NCBI GenBank assembly: GCA_031425035.1
Contig: JANPIN010000065.1
Location: 1-64,000 of the forward strand
DNA length: 64,000 nucleotides
Direction: 5' to 3'
DNA from: M3007 sp031425035
GTDB taxonomy: Bacteria; Bacteroidota; Bacteroidia; Chitinophagales; Saprospiraceae
The number at the start of each line of letters is the position of its first letter. The stretch's first letter is position 1. Position numbers and translations under genes: made by a program. This document shows, one piece after another, positions 1-7,177 of the stretch. A model generated the notes under the pieces. It was not told where the DNA came from and searched no databases. It saw nothing but the letters and a program-made list of their open reading frames with translations.

Positions 1-1
1 A

Positions 2-164
2 GAGGCTGTTTTAAAACCCCTCATTGGGCGTAAAGCCCCGCCTTTTGCCACTATATTTTGCTTTATTTTTAGCGAATAGTCCCAGCTATGCCCTAAAAAT
101 AAATCTTCATCTACTGTCAAAATTCGGCACTTTCCGCTCCATTCGGGGGTTTAAAACAGCCCCT
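2..164. mobile_element. Palindromic MITE-like element
   Basis: Two arms of about 70 nt face each other around a centre near position 82. The left end starts GAGGCTGTTTTAAAACCCC and the reverse complement of the right end starts GGGGCTGTTTTAAACCCCC. Similarity continues inward (CTTTATTTTTAG at 61-72 against CTAAAAATAAA at 93-103). There is no room for a transposase. This fits a miniature inverted-repeat element, or two abutting IS ends. Its right end touches the stop codon of the next gene. Whether base 1 belongs to a target duplication cannot be judged at the window edge. Confidence 0.5.
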
Positions 165-642
165 AAGAAGCTGTTAGCAACTCCTTTTCCTGCAGGAACT
201 TACGAAACTCCGCTCGTTCATTTTCCGAGGAAAAAGCGCGTTTGGGAACGTAATTGTACACGCCGCCGTTCTGCTGTAACAAAAACCAGTTCGGAACTTC
301 GCGGGCTCTCCCAAACATGTCCCAGGTATAGTCATTTTCTTCCTCCCCGCTGCGTATTTGAAAACCAGCTTCGTGAAAATGGTAGGTCAATGGCGTCTGC
401 ATCTGCGGCGAAAGTTCGAAACCTTTCCGGATGTTGCGCCGGATGAGAAAGAAAAGCAGCAGCAGGAACACGAGTAACATCCCTAAATAAGCCAGTGCCT
501 GTACGCCGATTACGAACAACTGCCCCACCATGAACAACATGGCGATCCCAATAATCCAGGCATAGCGGCGCCAGTTGATCAAATAGCCCATCAGGTTGAC
601 ATATTCGGCGGCGGTGAGGGAAAAGGTAATGGTCATGTTCAT
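163..642 (-). CDS. YcxB-like membrane protein
   Basis: A 159-residue protein with a short N-terminal region, two adjacent hydrophobic segments (about 28-45 and 48-67), a basic stop-transfer stretch (RRNIRKG) and a soluble C-terminal domain (about 85-150). That domain has the FHEAGFQIRSGE...YTWDMF pattern typical of YcxB-like proteins, an inner-membrane family of unknown function. The stop codon (163-165) lies at the border of the palindromic element on its left, so the last residue or two may have been altered by that insertion, but the domain looks complete. The gene stands alone, divergent from the methyltransferase at 778. Family call is by pattern only. Confidence 0.65.
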   Translation of the reverse strand: MNMTITFSLTAAEYVNLMGYLINWRRYAWIIGIAMLFMVGQLFVIGVQALAYLGMLLVFLLLLFFLIRRNIRKGFELSPQMQTPLTYHFHEAGFQIRSGEEENDYTWDMFGRAREVPNWFLLQQNGGVYNYVPKRAFSSENERAEFRKFLQEKELLTAS

Positions 643-777
643 GCGTACAGGTGAATTTTGGTGGGCAAGGTACGGGATAAGGTGGGTTTGTTTGGCGGGT
701 TTGCGGGTTTGGAAGGGTTGAAAAAAGTTTGCGGTCGAATAGTTTTTTAAAACGAAGTCATCAACAGCATATAGAAA

Positions 778-1578
778 ATGGAAAATTTTGACGCCTACTT
801 TGACGCCAACCGGGACGGCTGGAATTTACGCACGGAAATTCATCAGGATTCGGAATTCTACGCTTTAGCCGCCTGGAAACAGGGCAAAACCAGTCTGCAG
901 TCCATCGAACTGGGCGAAGTAGGCGACGTGAAAGGCAAGAAGTTGCTGCACCTGCAGTGTCATTTCGGGCAGGATACGCTCTCGTGGGCGCGCTTAGGCG
1001 CCGAAGTCACCGGCTGTGACCTTTCGGATAAAGCCATCGACCTCGCCGGGCAACTGGCCCGGGAAATGGACTTGCCCGCCCGCTTCGTCTGCTGCAACGT
1101 GCTGCACCTGCGCGATTATCTGGATGGTGAATTCGACATCGTTTTTACCTCCTACGGCACCATCGGCTGGCTGCCCGACCTGGAACCCTGGGCGGCGGTG
1201 GTCAGCCATTTTGTGAAACAAGGCGGTTTCTTCTATATCGCCGACTTCCACCCGGTGATGTGGATGATGGACGATAACATGGAGCATTTGCACTATCCCT
1301 ACCACAATGCCGGCGTGATCGAAACCGAGCAAACCGGCACCTACGCCGATCGGGAGGCGGATATCCGGTATAAAGAATATGGCTGGAACCACAGTCTGTC
1401 GGAAGTGATCAACAGCCTGATCCGGCATGGACTGCGGGTCGAGTTCCTGAACGAATATAATTACTCGCCGTATAACTGTTTTCCTAAAATGGTGCAGGGG
1501 GAAGACGGCCATTACCGGATACAGGGCCTGGAAGGCGTGCTGCCGATGGTGTATACGATTAAGGCGAGTAAGGGCTAA
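778..1578 (+). CDS. Class I SAM-dependent methyltransferase
   Basis: 266 residues with a Rossmann methyltransferase core. Motif I is LLHLQCHFGQDTLSWA (about 57-71), followed by the acidic end of strand 2 (VTGCDLSDKAI, about 78-87) and a motif IV-like FDIVFTSYGTIGWLPDL. The C-terminal half is rich in aromatic and acidic residues. The protein resembles the large group of stand-alone small-molecule methyltransferases annotated only as class I; the substrate cannot be told from sequence. It starts at the first ATG after an AT-rich leader. Its end overlaps the convergent gene on the minus strand by 4 nt. Confidence 0.8.
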   Translation: MENFDAYFDANRDGWNLRTEIHQDSEFYALAAWKQGKTSLQSIELGEVGDVKGKKLLHLQCHFGQDTLSWARLGAEVTGCDLSDKAIDLAGQLAREMDLPARFVCCNVLHLRDYLDGEFDIVFTSYGTIGWLPDLEPWAAVVSHFVKQGGFFYIADFHPVMWMMDDNMEHLHYPYHNAGVIETEQTGTYADREADIRYKEYGWNHSLSEVINSLIRHGLRVEFLNEYNYSPYNCFPKMVQGEDGHYRIQGLEGVLPMVYTIKASKG

Positions 1579-1850
1579 ACGCTAAAAGCCAAACCTTCCG
1601 CCTGTAGTGCGGCCCGTAGTTTCGGCAGGGAACCGGGTCCCATGCCGTGCAGCACCAAAATGTCTGCTTCGCTAAACATAGCCAGCTGCTGCAGCGAACG
1701 GATGCCTTTATTTTCCAGCGCCCGCCTGGCCGGCGCCGCCAGCGAAGCCATAAAACCAGCCTGCGGTTTGCGGGTCTGTTCGCAATGGGGACAGGTCGGA
1801 CAGTCGCTGGTTTTGTTGAATTTATGACCTTTTGGACAGGTTTTTTCCAT
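1575..1850 (-). CDS. Zinc-ribbon plus helix-hairpin-helix small protein (RNAP alpha-CTD-like)
   Basis: 91 residues in two parts. The N-terminus is a small Cys cluster (C5, C17, C20, C23 with H9), likely a zinc-binding ribbon. The C-terminal half (about 36-86) is a helix-hairpin-helix fold with ALENKGIRSLQQLA and LHGMGPGSLPKLRAAL, as in the C-terminal domain of RNA polymerase alpha. Such proteins are often annotated as DNA-binding with an alpha-CTD-like domain. It overlaps the 3' end of the upstream DUF1801 gene by 29 nt in another frame, so the two are probably co-transcribed and translationally coupled. Function unknown. Confidence 0.75.
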   Translation of the reverse strand: MEKTCPKGHKFNKTSDCPTCPHCEQTRKPQAGFMASLAAPARRALENKGIRSLQQLAMFSEADILVLHGMGPGSLPKLRAALQAEGLAFSV

Positions 1851-2232
1851 CTTTATTGGGCTTTAACTCTGCTTTTTCCTGAACTTGCTGCACCCGGAAT
1901 TTCACAATTCTCGTCACCAGATCCAGGGGCAGCGGCTGATCGATCGGGAACTGGACGGACCCTTTGGCGCCTTTGTATGCGGATAGTTCCTGCTCGAATT
2001 CCTGCAGTCCGACCGGCGCCGGATAAAAGCCAATATGGTGTTTGAAGCCGCCGAAATGCACCAGATTACCGCCGAGTTTAAAAGTCGGAATACCGTAAGC
2101 GATGGTTTCCCTGGCCTCGGGCGCCGCTTGCTGAATGGTGCTGCGCATTTGTTCCAGCAGGACTTGTACGTCCTGCGGAAAATCGGCGATATAAGCGCTG
2201 ATGTCCTGCGGTTTGGTGGTTTTAGCGTCCAT
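1822..2232 (-). CDS. DUF1801 (YdhG/YdeI-like) protein
   Basis: 136 residues matching the DUF1801 family: an N-terminal helix pair (DISAYIADFPQDVQVLLEQM), then EARETIAYGIPTFKL, GNLVHFGGFKHHIGFYPAP and KGAKGSVQFPIDQPLPLDLV, the last being the most characteristic pattern of the group. Members are small cytosolic proteins related to the frataxin-like YdhG fold; their role is not established. It is the first gene of a two-gene minus-strand unit with the helix-hairpin-helix protein. The basic C-terminal tail is encoded in the overlap. Confidence 0.8.
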   Translation of the reverse strand: MDAKTTKPQDISAYIADFPQDVQVLLEQMRSTIQQAAPEARETIAYGIPTFKLGGNLVHFGGFKHHIGFYPAPVGLQEFEQELSAYKGAKGSVQFPIDQPLPLDLVTRIVKFRVQQVQEKAELKPNKDGKNLSKRS

Positions 2233-2322
2233 AGGTAGAGAGGATGGTTGAATTAATTAAAGGGTTTACATCGGGTAGGCATAAGTAAGTTTGTTTATGT
2301 AAGGGTTGTTCCGACATATATC

Positions 2323-2394
2323 CCCGATGAAAAATCGGGATCTACCTCTCCACGGGAACAAAGATAGTAGCCGGCTTCAGCCGTGGAGGTAGGC
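2323..2394. repeat. Two adjacent intergenic hairpins
   Basis: CCCCGAT/ATCGGG around 2323-2341 forms one small hairpin. CTACCTCTCCACGG/CCGTGGAGGTAG (2342-2394) forms a second, larger one whose loop holds the palindrome CCGGCTTCAGCCG. The same GGCTTCAGCC core recurs at 29825-29840. They lie between the divergent genes at 2232 and 2625, so they are not obviously terminators. Confidence 0.5.
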
Positions 2395-2624
2395 AAATGC
2401 GACAAATTGCGGGTGTTTTAGCAACAACAGGCCGAAAGAGGTAGGTGGGCATGGGTGTTTACTTTTTCCCCAACTGCTCCAGTACCCAGTTTTCCAGTTC
2501 TCCTTTTTCCGCAGCACTTTACCTTTTCCCAACCACCCGCCGCCGCTCCCTACTTTTTGCCGCTTGGAAATTCCCCAAAACCCCTACTTTTCCGCGCTGT
2601 TCACAACCAAACCAACTTCGCGCA

Positions 2625-4292
2625 ATGTCCTTCCTTGACAACATCTTCCGCAAAAAAACCATTCAAGACGCCATCGCCACGGCCGATGAGAACGCGGCCC
2701 ACGGCGGCAGCGGCCTCGCCAAAAACCTGCGCGTCATCGACCTGACGGCCCTGGGGATCGCGGCCATCATCGGCGCGGGCATTTTCAGTACGATCGGTAC
2801 CGCCAGTTTCATGGGCGGTCCGGCGGTGGTGTTCCTGTTCATTTTCACGGCCATCGCCTGCGGATTTTCGGCCCTGTGTTACGCGCAGTTCGCGTCTACT
2901 GTGCCAGTGTCGGGCAGCGCGTACACTTATACCTACACCACGTTCGGGGAAATCCTGGCCTGGACAGTCGGCTGGAACCTGCTGTGGGAATATGCCATCG
3001 GTAATGTCGCCGTGGCCATTTCCTGGAGCGATTACTTCACCGGACTACTGCGCGGACTCGGTATTGCCATGCCCGAGTGGCTGACGATGGATTTCGTAAC
3101 GGCCGGGAAAGGCGCGAGTCCGGAAGCCGTTGCCGCCTGGCAGAATGCCCCGCAGGTCGGCGGCTTTCACCTCGTCTTCGATCTGCCGGCGCTGATGATT
3201 ACGCTGCTCATCACAGCCCTGGTGTATCGCGGTATTCAGGAGTCGAAAAATGCCAGTAATGCGCTGGTATTGTTCAAGTTGATCGTTATTCTGGCCGTCA
3301 TCGCCGTGGGGGTGTTCTACGTAAATCCGGGCAACTGGACGCCCTTCGCACCCAATGGCGTGCGCGGCGTGCTCTCCGGTATTTCGGCGGTGTTCTTCGC
3401 CTACATCGGTTTCGACGCCATCAGCACCACGGCCGAAGAGTGCAAGAATCCGCAGCGGGATCTGCCGCGGGCCATGTTCCTGTCGCTCATTATTTGTACC
3501 ATTTTATACGTCGTCATCGCCCTGATCCTGACCGGCATGGTGCCCTACAGCGATCTGGCGGTGGGTGATCCGTTGGCTTTCGTGTTCAAGGCCGTGCACC
3601 TCGATTTCTTTTCCGGCGTGGTGGCCCTGAGTGCCGTCGTGGCTACGGCGAGCGTGTTCCTGGTTTTCCAGCTGGGGCAGCCGCGCATCTGGATGAGCAT
3701 GAGCCGCGACGGTTTATTGCCGAAAAAATTCTCCGCCATTCACCCGAAATTCAAAACCCCGTCTTTCTCCACCGTGCTGGCGGGTTTCGTGGTGGCTATT
3801 CCGGCTCTGTTTCTGAACCTCAACGAAGTGGCGGATCTGACCAGTCTGGGTACCCTGTTTGCCTTCGCCGTTGTTTGCGCCGGCGTTTTGAAAATGGATG
3901 CGACCGGCCAGTCGGCGCAGGCTAAATTCAAGGTAACCTACCTCAACAGCCGCTACTGGCTGCCCGGCATTCTGCTTGTGTTGTTCTTTGTTTTACAAAT
4001 GGCGAATCCCGGTTTTGTTACCCACCTGCTCGATTGCCCGGATGGCAACTGCCGCCCCCTGATCCCTTATTTCCTGTTTTTGCTGTTGTTCGCGGGCATT
4101 ACGGTGATGGCCATTGCGTACGAGTGGTCCTTCATACCGGTGGTCGGCCTGGTGCTGAACCTGTTCATGATGTCGCAGGTGATGTTCGTCAGCTGGCTGC
4201 GATTTATGGTCTGGATGGTGATCGGTCTGATCGTGTATTTCGCCTACGGTTACGCCAACAGCAAGTTGCGGGCAAAACACGCGCAGGCCTAA
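2625..4292 (+). CDS. APC-family amino acid permease
   Basis: The 555-residue product from this ATG begins MSFLDNIFRKKTI and fits bacterial cationic-amino-acid-transporter-like permeases (APC superfamily). The first transmembrane helix carries the signature AAIIGAGIFSTIGTASF, and about 12-14 hydrophobic segments follow. FFAYIGFDAISTTAEECKNPQRDLP is the conserved loop and helix of the family. It should act as an inner-membrane proton-coupled or exchange importer; the substrate is not determinable. The frame is open upstream to 2445, but that stretch is low-complexity Pro/Ser/Phe and contains promoter-like TACTTTT motifs (2551, 2585), so 2625 is the better start. The next gene begins 1 nt after its stop. 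Confidence 0.88.
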   Translation: MSFLDNIFRKKTIQDAIATADENAAHGGSGLAKNLRVIDLTALGIAAIIGAGIFSTIGTASFMGGPAVVFLFIFTAIACGFSALCYAQFASTVPVSGSAYTYTYTTFGEILAWTVGWNLLWEYAIGNVAVAISWSDYFTGLLRGLGIAMPEWLTMDFVTAGKGASPEAVAAWQNAPQVGGFHLVFDLPALMITLLITALVYRGIQESKNASNALVLFKLIVILAVIAVGVFYVNPGNWTPFAPNGVRGVLSGISAVFFAYIGFDAISTTAEECKNPQRDLPRAMFLSLIICTILYVVIALILTGMVPYSDLAVGDPLAFVFKAVHLDFFSGVVALSAVVATASVFLVFQLGQPRIWMSMSRDGLLPKKFSAIHPKFKTPSFSTVLAGFVVAIPALFLNLNEVADLTSLGTLFAFAVVCAGVLKMDATGQSAQAKFKVTYLNSRYWLPGILLVLFFVLQMANPGFVTHLLDCPDGNCRPLIPYFLFLLLFAGITVMAIAYEWSFIPVVGLVLNLFMMSQVMFVSWLRFMVWMVIGLIVYFAYGYANSKLRAKHAQA

Positions 4293-4293
4293 G

Positions 4294-4671
4294 ATGAACA
4301 ACCTTATATTGACTATTTGCGGCCTGTACAGCCTCGGTTTTGCGGTGTTCCACGCGTATTTCTGGCGTATTTTTCACTGGAAAAAAGACCTGTACAGCCT
4401 GCATCCCGGCAACCGCGCCATCATGCAGATCCTGAATATGCGTTTGATCTACGTGTTCCTCTGTATGGCGCTGTTGTGTTTCTTTTTTCAAACCGCCCTG
4501 CTGACCACCAGTCTGGGGCACGCCATTTTAGCCGGTTGCTCCCTGTTCTGGGTGGGGCGTACGATCGAACAATTCATCTTCCTGCGCCGTCTTTACCACT
4601 GGGCCATTCATGCCCTGACCGCCATTTTTATTCTCGGCGCCATTCTGTTCGCGTTACCGTTGATTAGGTGA
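4294..4671 (+). CDS. Small four-helix membrane protein
   Basis: 125 residues, almost entirely hydrophobic, with four predicted membrane segments (about 4-24, 47-67, 72-92, 103-122) and charged loops (HWKKDLYSLHPGNR; FLRRLYHW). The family is not one I recognise with a name. The start codon lies 1 nt after the permease stop, so it is probably the second gene of that operon. Its last codons and stop lie inside the left arm of the inverted 14-nt repeat array, so the repeat supplies the C-terminal end (LIR-stop). Confidence 0.7.
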   Translation: MNNLILTICGLYSLGFAVFHAYFWRIFHWKKDLYSLHPGNRAIMQILNMRLIYVFLCMALLCFFFQTALLTTSLGHAILAGCSLFWVGRTIEQFIFLRRLYHWAIHALTAIFILGAILFALPLIR

Positions 4672-5003
4672 TAGGAGGCAGGTGACAGGAGGCAGGTGAC
4701 AGGAGGCAGGTGACAGGAGGCAGGAGCGGATTTTGCATAATTTTAAAAAATGGTGATTGACGATTACATGATTGATGAATGTTGATGTATCAGCCGGCAA
4801 CATCCATTGTTTTTCATCAAAGTAGTAAGTCGGATAAAAAAGTGCCCGTTGAATAGAAAGTAGATAACTGTCCCTGATGCAGTTCATCGCGGTAACCATT
4901 AACCAATAACTCATAACTCATAACTCATATCTGCCTCCTGTCACCTGCCTCCTGTCACCTACCTCCTGTCACCTGCCTCCTGTCACCTGCCTCCTATCAC
5001 CTA
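4664..5003. repeat. Inverted arrays of a 14-nt repeat flanking 200 nt
   Basis: The left array has three full and one partial copy of AGGAGGCAGGTGAC (4673-4726). The right array has five copies of the complement, CTGCCTCCTGTCAC with one base variants (4931-5000). The outer ends TTAGGTGATAGGAGGCAGG and its complement are also matched, so the whole is bounded by a terminal inverted repeat. Each 14-mer is two related heptamers (AGGAGGC, AGGTGAC). The core contains no convincing gene but ends in a tandem heptamer, AACTCAT (4904-4927). A looser copy lies at 7072-7170. Confidence 0.85.
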
Positions 5004-5017
5004 ACCCCTAATAACCC

Positions 5018-5707
5018 ATGCAAAAAATCGTCGTACTTACCGGCGCCGGCATTTCGGCGGAAAGCGGGATCAGCACCTTCCGCGACAGTGACGGGCTGTG
5101 GGAAAACCACCGCATCGAAGACGTGGCCACGCCCGAGGGCTGGCGGCGCAATCCGGAACTGGTGCAGGAATTTTATAACCAGCGGCGCCGGAAACTGCTG
5201 GAAGTGGAGCCCAATGCCGGACACCGGGCGCTGGTCGAGCTGGAAAAGAAATACGAGGTACACGTCATCACCCAGAACGTGGACGATCTGCACGAGCGCG
5301 CCGGCAGCAGCCACGTGCTGCATTTACACGGGGAACTGCGCAAAGTGCGCTCCGAACGCTATGAGGAACACGTGTATGACTGGAATAAGGACCTGAAAAT
5401 GGGCGATCTCTGTACCCGTGGCGCCCAGTTGCGGCCGCATATCGTCTGGTTTGGCGAAGCCGTACCCCTGCTGGAACAGGCGGCCGAACTGGCTGAACAG
5501 GCCGATATTTTCCTGATCGTCGGCACCTCACTGCAGGTGTACCCGGCCGCCAGTCTGATGGTGTATGCACCGCCGGGCATACCGGTATATTACGTGGATC
5601 CGCGTCCGCAGGTCAATTACGAACTGGCCCGGATGAAGGGGCTGCAGGTGCTGGCCGAAACGGCAACGGTGGGCTTGCCAAAGGTCGTTACGGAACTTCT
5701 CGGATGA
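5018..5707 (+). CDS. cobB: Sir2-family NAD-dependent protein deacylase
   Basis: 229 residues, a complete class III sirtuin. The NAD-binding start is VVLTGAGISAESGISTFR (6-22), with TQNVD at 85-89 and catalytic His104 in LHLHGE. FGEAVP, GTSLQVYPA and the C-terminal NAD pocket are present. Tyr53 and Arg56 (YNQR) form the pair that marks SIRT5/CobB-type enzymes able to remove succinyl and other acidic acyl groups. The zinc module normally has four Cys, but here only Cys132 remains. Known zinc-less bacterial class III sirtuins look like this, so activity is plausible. It starts shortly after the repeat array and appears monocistronic. Confidence 0.9.
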   Translation: MQKIVVLTGAGISAESGISTFRDSDGLWENHRIEDVATPEGWRRNPELVQEFYNQRRRKLLEVEPNAGHRALVELEKKYEVHVITQNVDDLHERAGSSHVLHLHGELRKVRSERYEEHVYDWNKDLKMGDLCTRGAQLRPHIVWFGEAVPLLEQAAELAEQADIFLIVGTSLQVYPAASLMVYAPPGIPVYYVDPRPQVNYELARMKGLQVLAETATVGLPKVVTELLG

Positions 5708-5768
5708 TTTTGACGGCATAGATGAAAAGTAAAATGCAGCAGAGGGGTTCAGGCAAATAAAATTCGTC

Positions 5769-5776
5769 TACTTTTG
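5769..5776 (+). promoter_or_regulatory. Bacteroidota-type -7 box for efp
   Basis: TACTTTTG matches TAnnTTTG. A weak -33 candidate (GTTC) ends 18 nt upstream. The ATG of efp lies about 60 nt downstream. Confidence 0.45.
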
Positions 5777-5835
5777 CCCGCCTTTTTTGAATAGAGAAGG
5801 TAATTATATCTTAATTCAACAAAATAACAACAAGC

Positions 5836-6402
5836 ATGGCAACGACGTCAGACATCAAAAACGGCCTGTGCATCGAACTGAACAACGACATCCTGCGCGT
5901 GATTGATTTCCAGCGTTTTCAGGTAGGGCGGGGTAGCGGTAAAGTGTGGACGAAACTCAAAAGTTCGACCAGCGGCAAGGTGCTGGAACATACTTTTCAA
6001 AGCGGCCACAACATCACGGAAGTGCGTGTGGAACGCCGGAAATTTCAATACCTCTATCCGGAAGACGGCGGTTATGCCCTGATGAACCAGGAAACCTTCG
6101 ATCAGATTTCCATCCCGGAAGACATGGTCGAAAACGGTAAATTCCTCAAGGAAGGCGACGTCGTGGACGTACTCTACCATTCCCAGAAGGAAACCCTGCT
6201 GTCGGTGGAATTACCGCAAACAGTAGTGCTGAAAATCACCTACACCGAGCCGGGTATGCGTGGGGACACGGCCACGAACACCCTCAAAGCCGCCACGGTG
6301 GAAACCGGCGCGGAAGTCCGGGTGCCGCTTTTCTGCGAACAGGGCGATTTAATTAAAATTGACACGGCTACCGGCTCGTACATGGAGCGGGTAAAAAAAT
6401 AA
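5836..6402 (+). CDS. efp: Translation elongation factor P
   Basis: 188 residues, the full length of EF-P. It helps ribosomes stalled at polyproline. The KOW-like N-domain runs from MATTSDIKNGL, followed by the OB domains with the family pattern VVLKITYTEPGMRGDTA and a final GSYMERVKK. At the tip of the first loop, where most EF-Ps have PGKG with a modified Lys, this protein reads VGRGSGK (30-36), placing Arg32 at the modification site by gapless alignment. Arginine is known there in EarP-rhamnosylated EF-Ps of some Proteobacteria, but no EarP is visible here. It is upstream of accB-accC, a common Bacteroidota order. Confidence 0.93.
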   Translation: MATTSDIKNGLCIELNNDILRVIDFQRFQVGRGSGKVWTKLKSSTSGKVLEHTFQSGHNITEVRVERRKFQYLYPEDGGYALMNQETFDQISIPEDMVENGKFLKEGDVVDVLYHSQKETLLSVELPQTVVLKITYTEPGMRGDTATNTLKAATVETGAEVRVPLFCEQGDLIKIDTATGSYMERVKK

Positions 6403-6562
6403 AACAGCGGGCAATGGGCAGGGTGCAAAATCAGTGATGGATTTGTACTTTGCCGGCAGAACCTTGTTTCTTTCTTTTCTGGGGGAGAAAGGGAAAATTT
6501 TCAGCACGAAAAATTTTTTCTTCCTCCCCTTCTTTTTATGTATCAGTAAAACCTTGTCCCGT

Positions 6563-7054
6563 ATGGATTTTAGCCAAATACAAGAACTCATTCGGATGGT
6601 GAGCAAACATAAGCTCTCCGAATTCAGCCTCCGAGAAGGCGATTTCAAACTCGTCATCCGCAACCAGAGCGGACAAGAAGGCGCTGCCCCCACGGTGGTG
6701 CATACGATTTCTTCACCGGCAGCACTCCCGGCTCCTGCGCCGCTGCCCGCACCCGCGCTGGCGCCTAAAGCCGACGCTCCGCCCGCCGCACCGGTAGTGG
6801 ATGAAAACGCCCGCTACATCGCTGTCAAATCGCCGATGGTCGGTACTTTCTATCGCAGCAACGGCCCCGATAAACCACCCTTTATGAAAGTCGGAGACGA
6901 GGTGCAGAAAGGCCAGACGGTCTGCGTCATCGAAGCGATGAAACTGTTCAACGAAATTGAAAGCGATGTGCGCGGCAAAATCGTCAAGGTGCTGGTCGAA
7001 GATGCCACGCCGGTCGAATATGATCAGCCGCTTTTCCTGGTAGATCCGGCGTAA
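6563..7054 (+). CDS. accB: Biotin carboxyl carrier protein of acetyl-CoA carboxylase
   Basis: 163 residues from the ATG at 6563 (MDFSQIQELIRMVSKHKL), the usual BCCP start. The frame is open upstream to 6434, but that stretch is Phe/Lys-rich and unlike the family, and a promoter-like TACTTTGC lies at 6446. A Pro/Ala-rich flexible linker spans about 41-78. The biotinyl domain (about 85-162) has the biotinylation motif EAMKL with Lys127. It carries biotin between the biotin carboxylase (AccC, next gene) and the carboxyltransferase in fatty acid synthesis. Confidence 0.95.
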   Translation: MDFSQIQELIRMVSKHKLSEFSLREGDFKLVIRNQSGQEGAAPTVVHTISSPAALPAPAPLPAPALAPKADAPPAAPVVDENARYIAVKSPMVGTFYRSNGPDKPPFMKVGDEVQKGQTVCVIEAMKLFNEIESDVRGKIVKVLVEDATPVEYDQPLFLVDPA

Positions 7055-7071
7055 GGATATTAGGTTTTAGG

Positions 7072-7170
7072 GGTCAGGAAACAGGAGACAGGTGACAGGG
7101 ATAATGATCGCGCCTGCCCCCTGCCCCCTGCCTCCTGACCCCTGCCTCCTCTATTTTAACTCATAACTGC
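7072..7170. repeat. Degenerate copy of the heptamer-type inverted repeat
   Basis: GGAAACAGGAGACAGGTGACAG on the left faces CCTGCCCCCTGCCTCC-type heptamers on the right, followed by AACTCATAACT. It is the same family as 4664-5003 but shorter and more diverged. It fills the accB-accC gap. Confidence 0.65.
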
Positions 7171-7177
7171 TCTGAAC

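Noticed and set aside
994..1512. Long open frame antisense to the methyltransferase at 778
   Set aside because: It is a mirror of a well supported coding sequence; composition and His/Val pattern are those of reversed GC-rich codons, and no family is visible.
4673..5000. CRISPR array
   Set aside because: Units are tandem without spacers and are inverted between two blocks; no cas genes are present.
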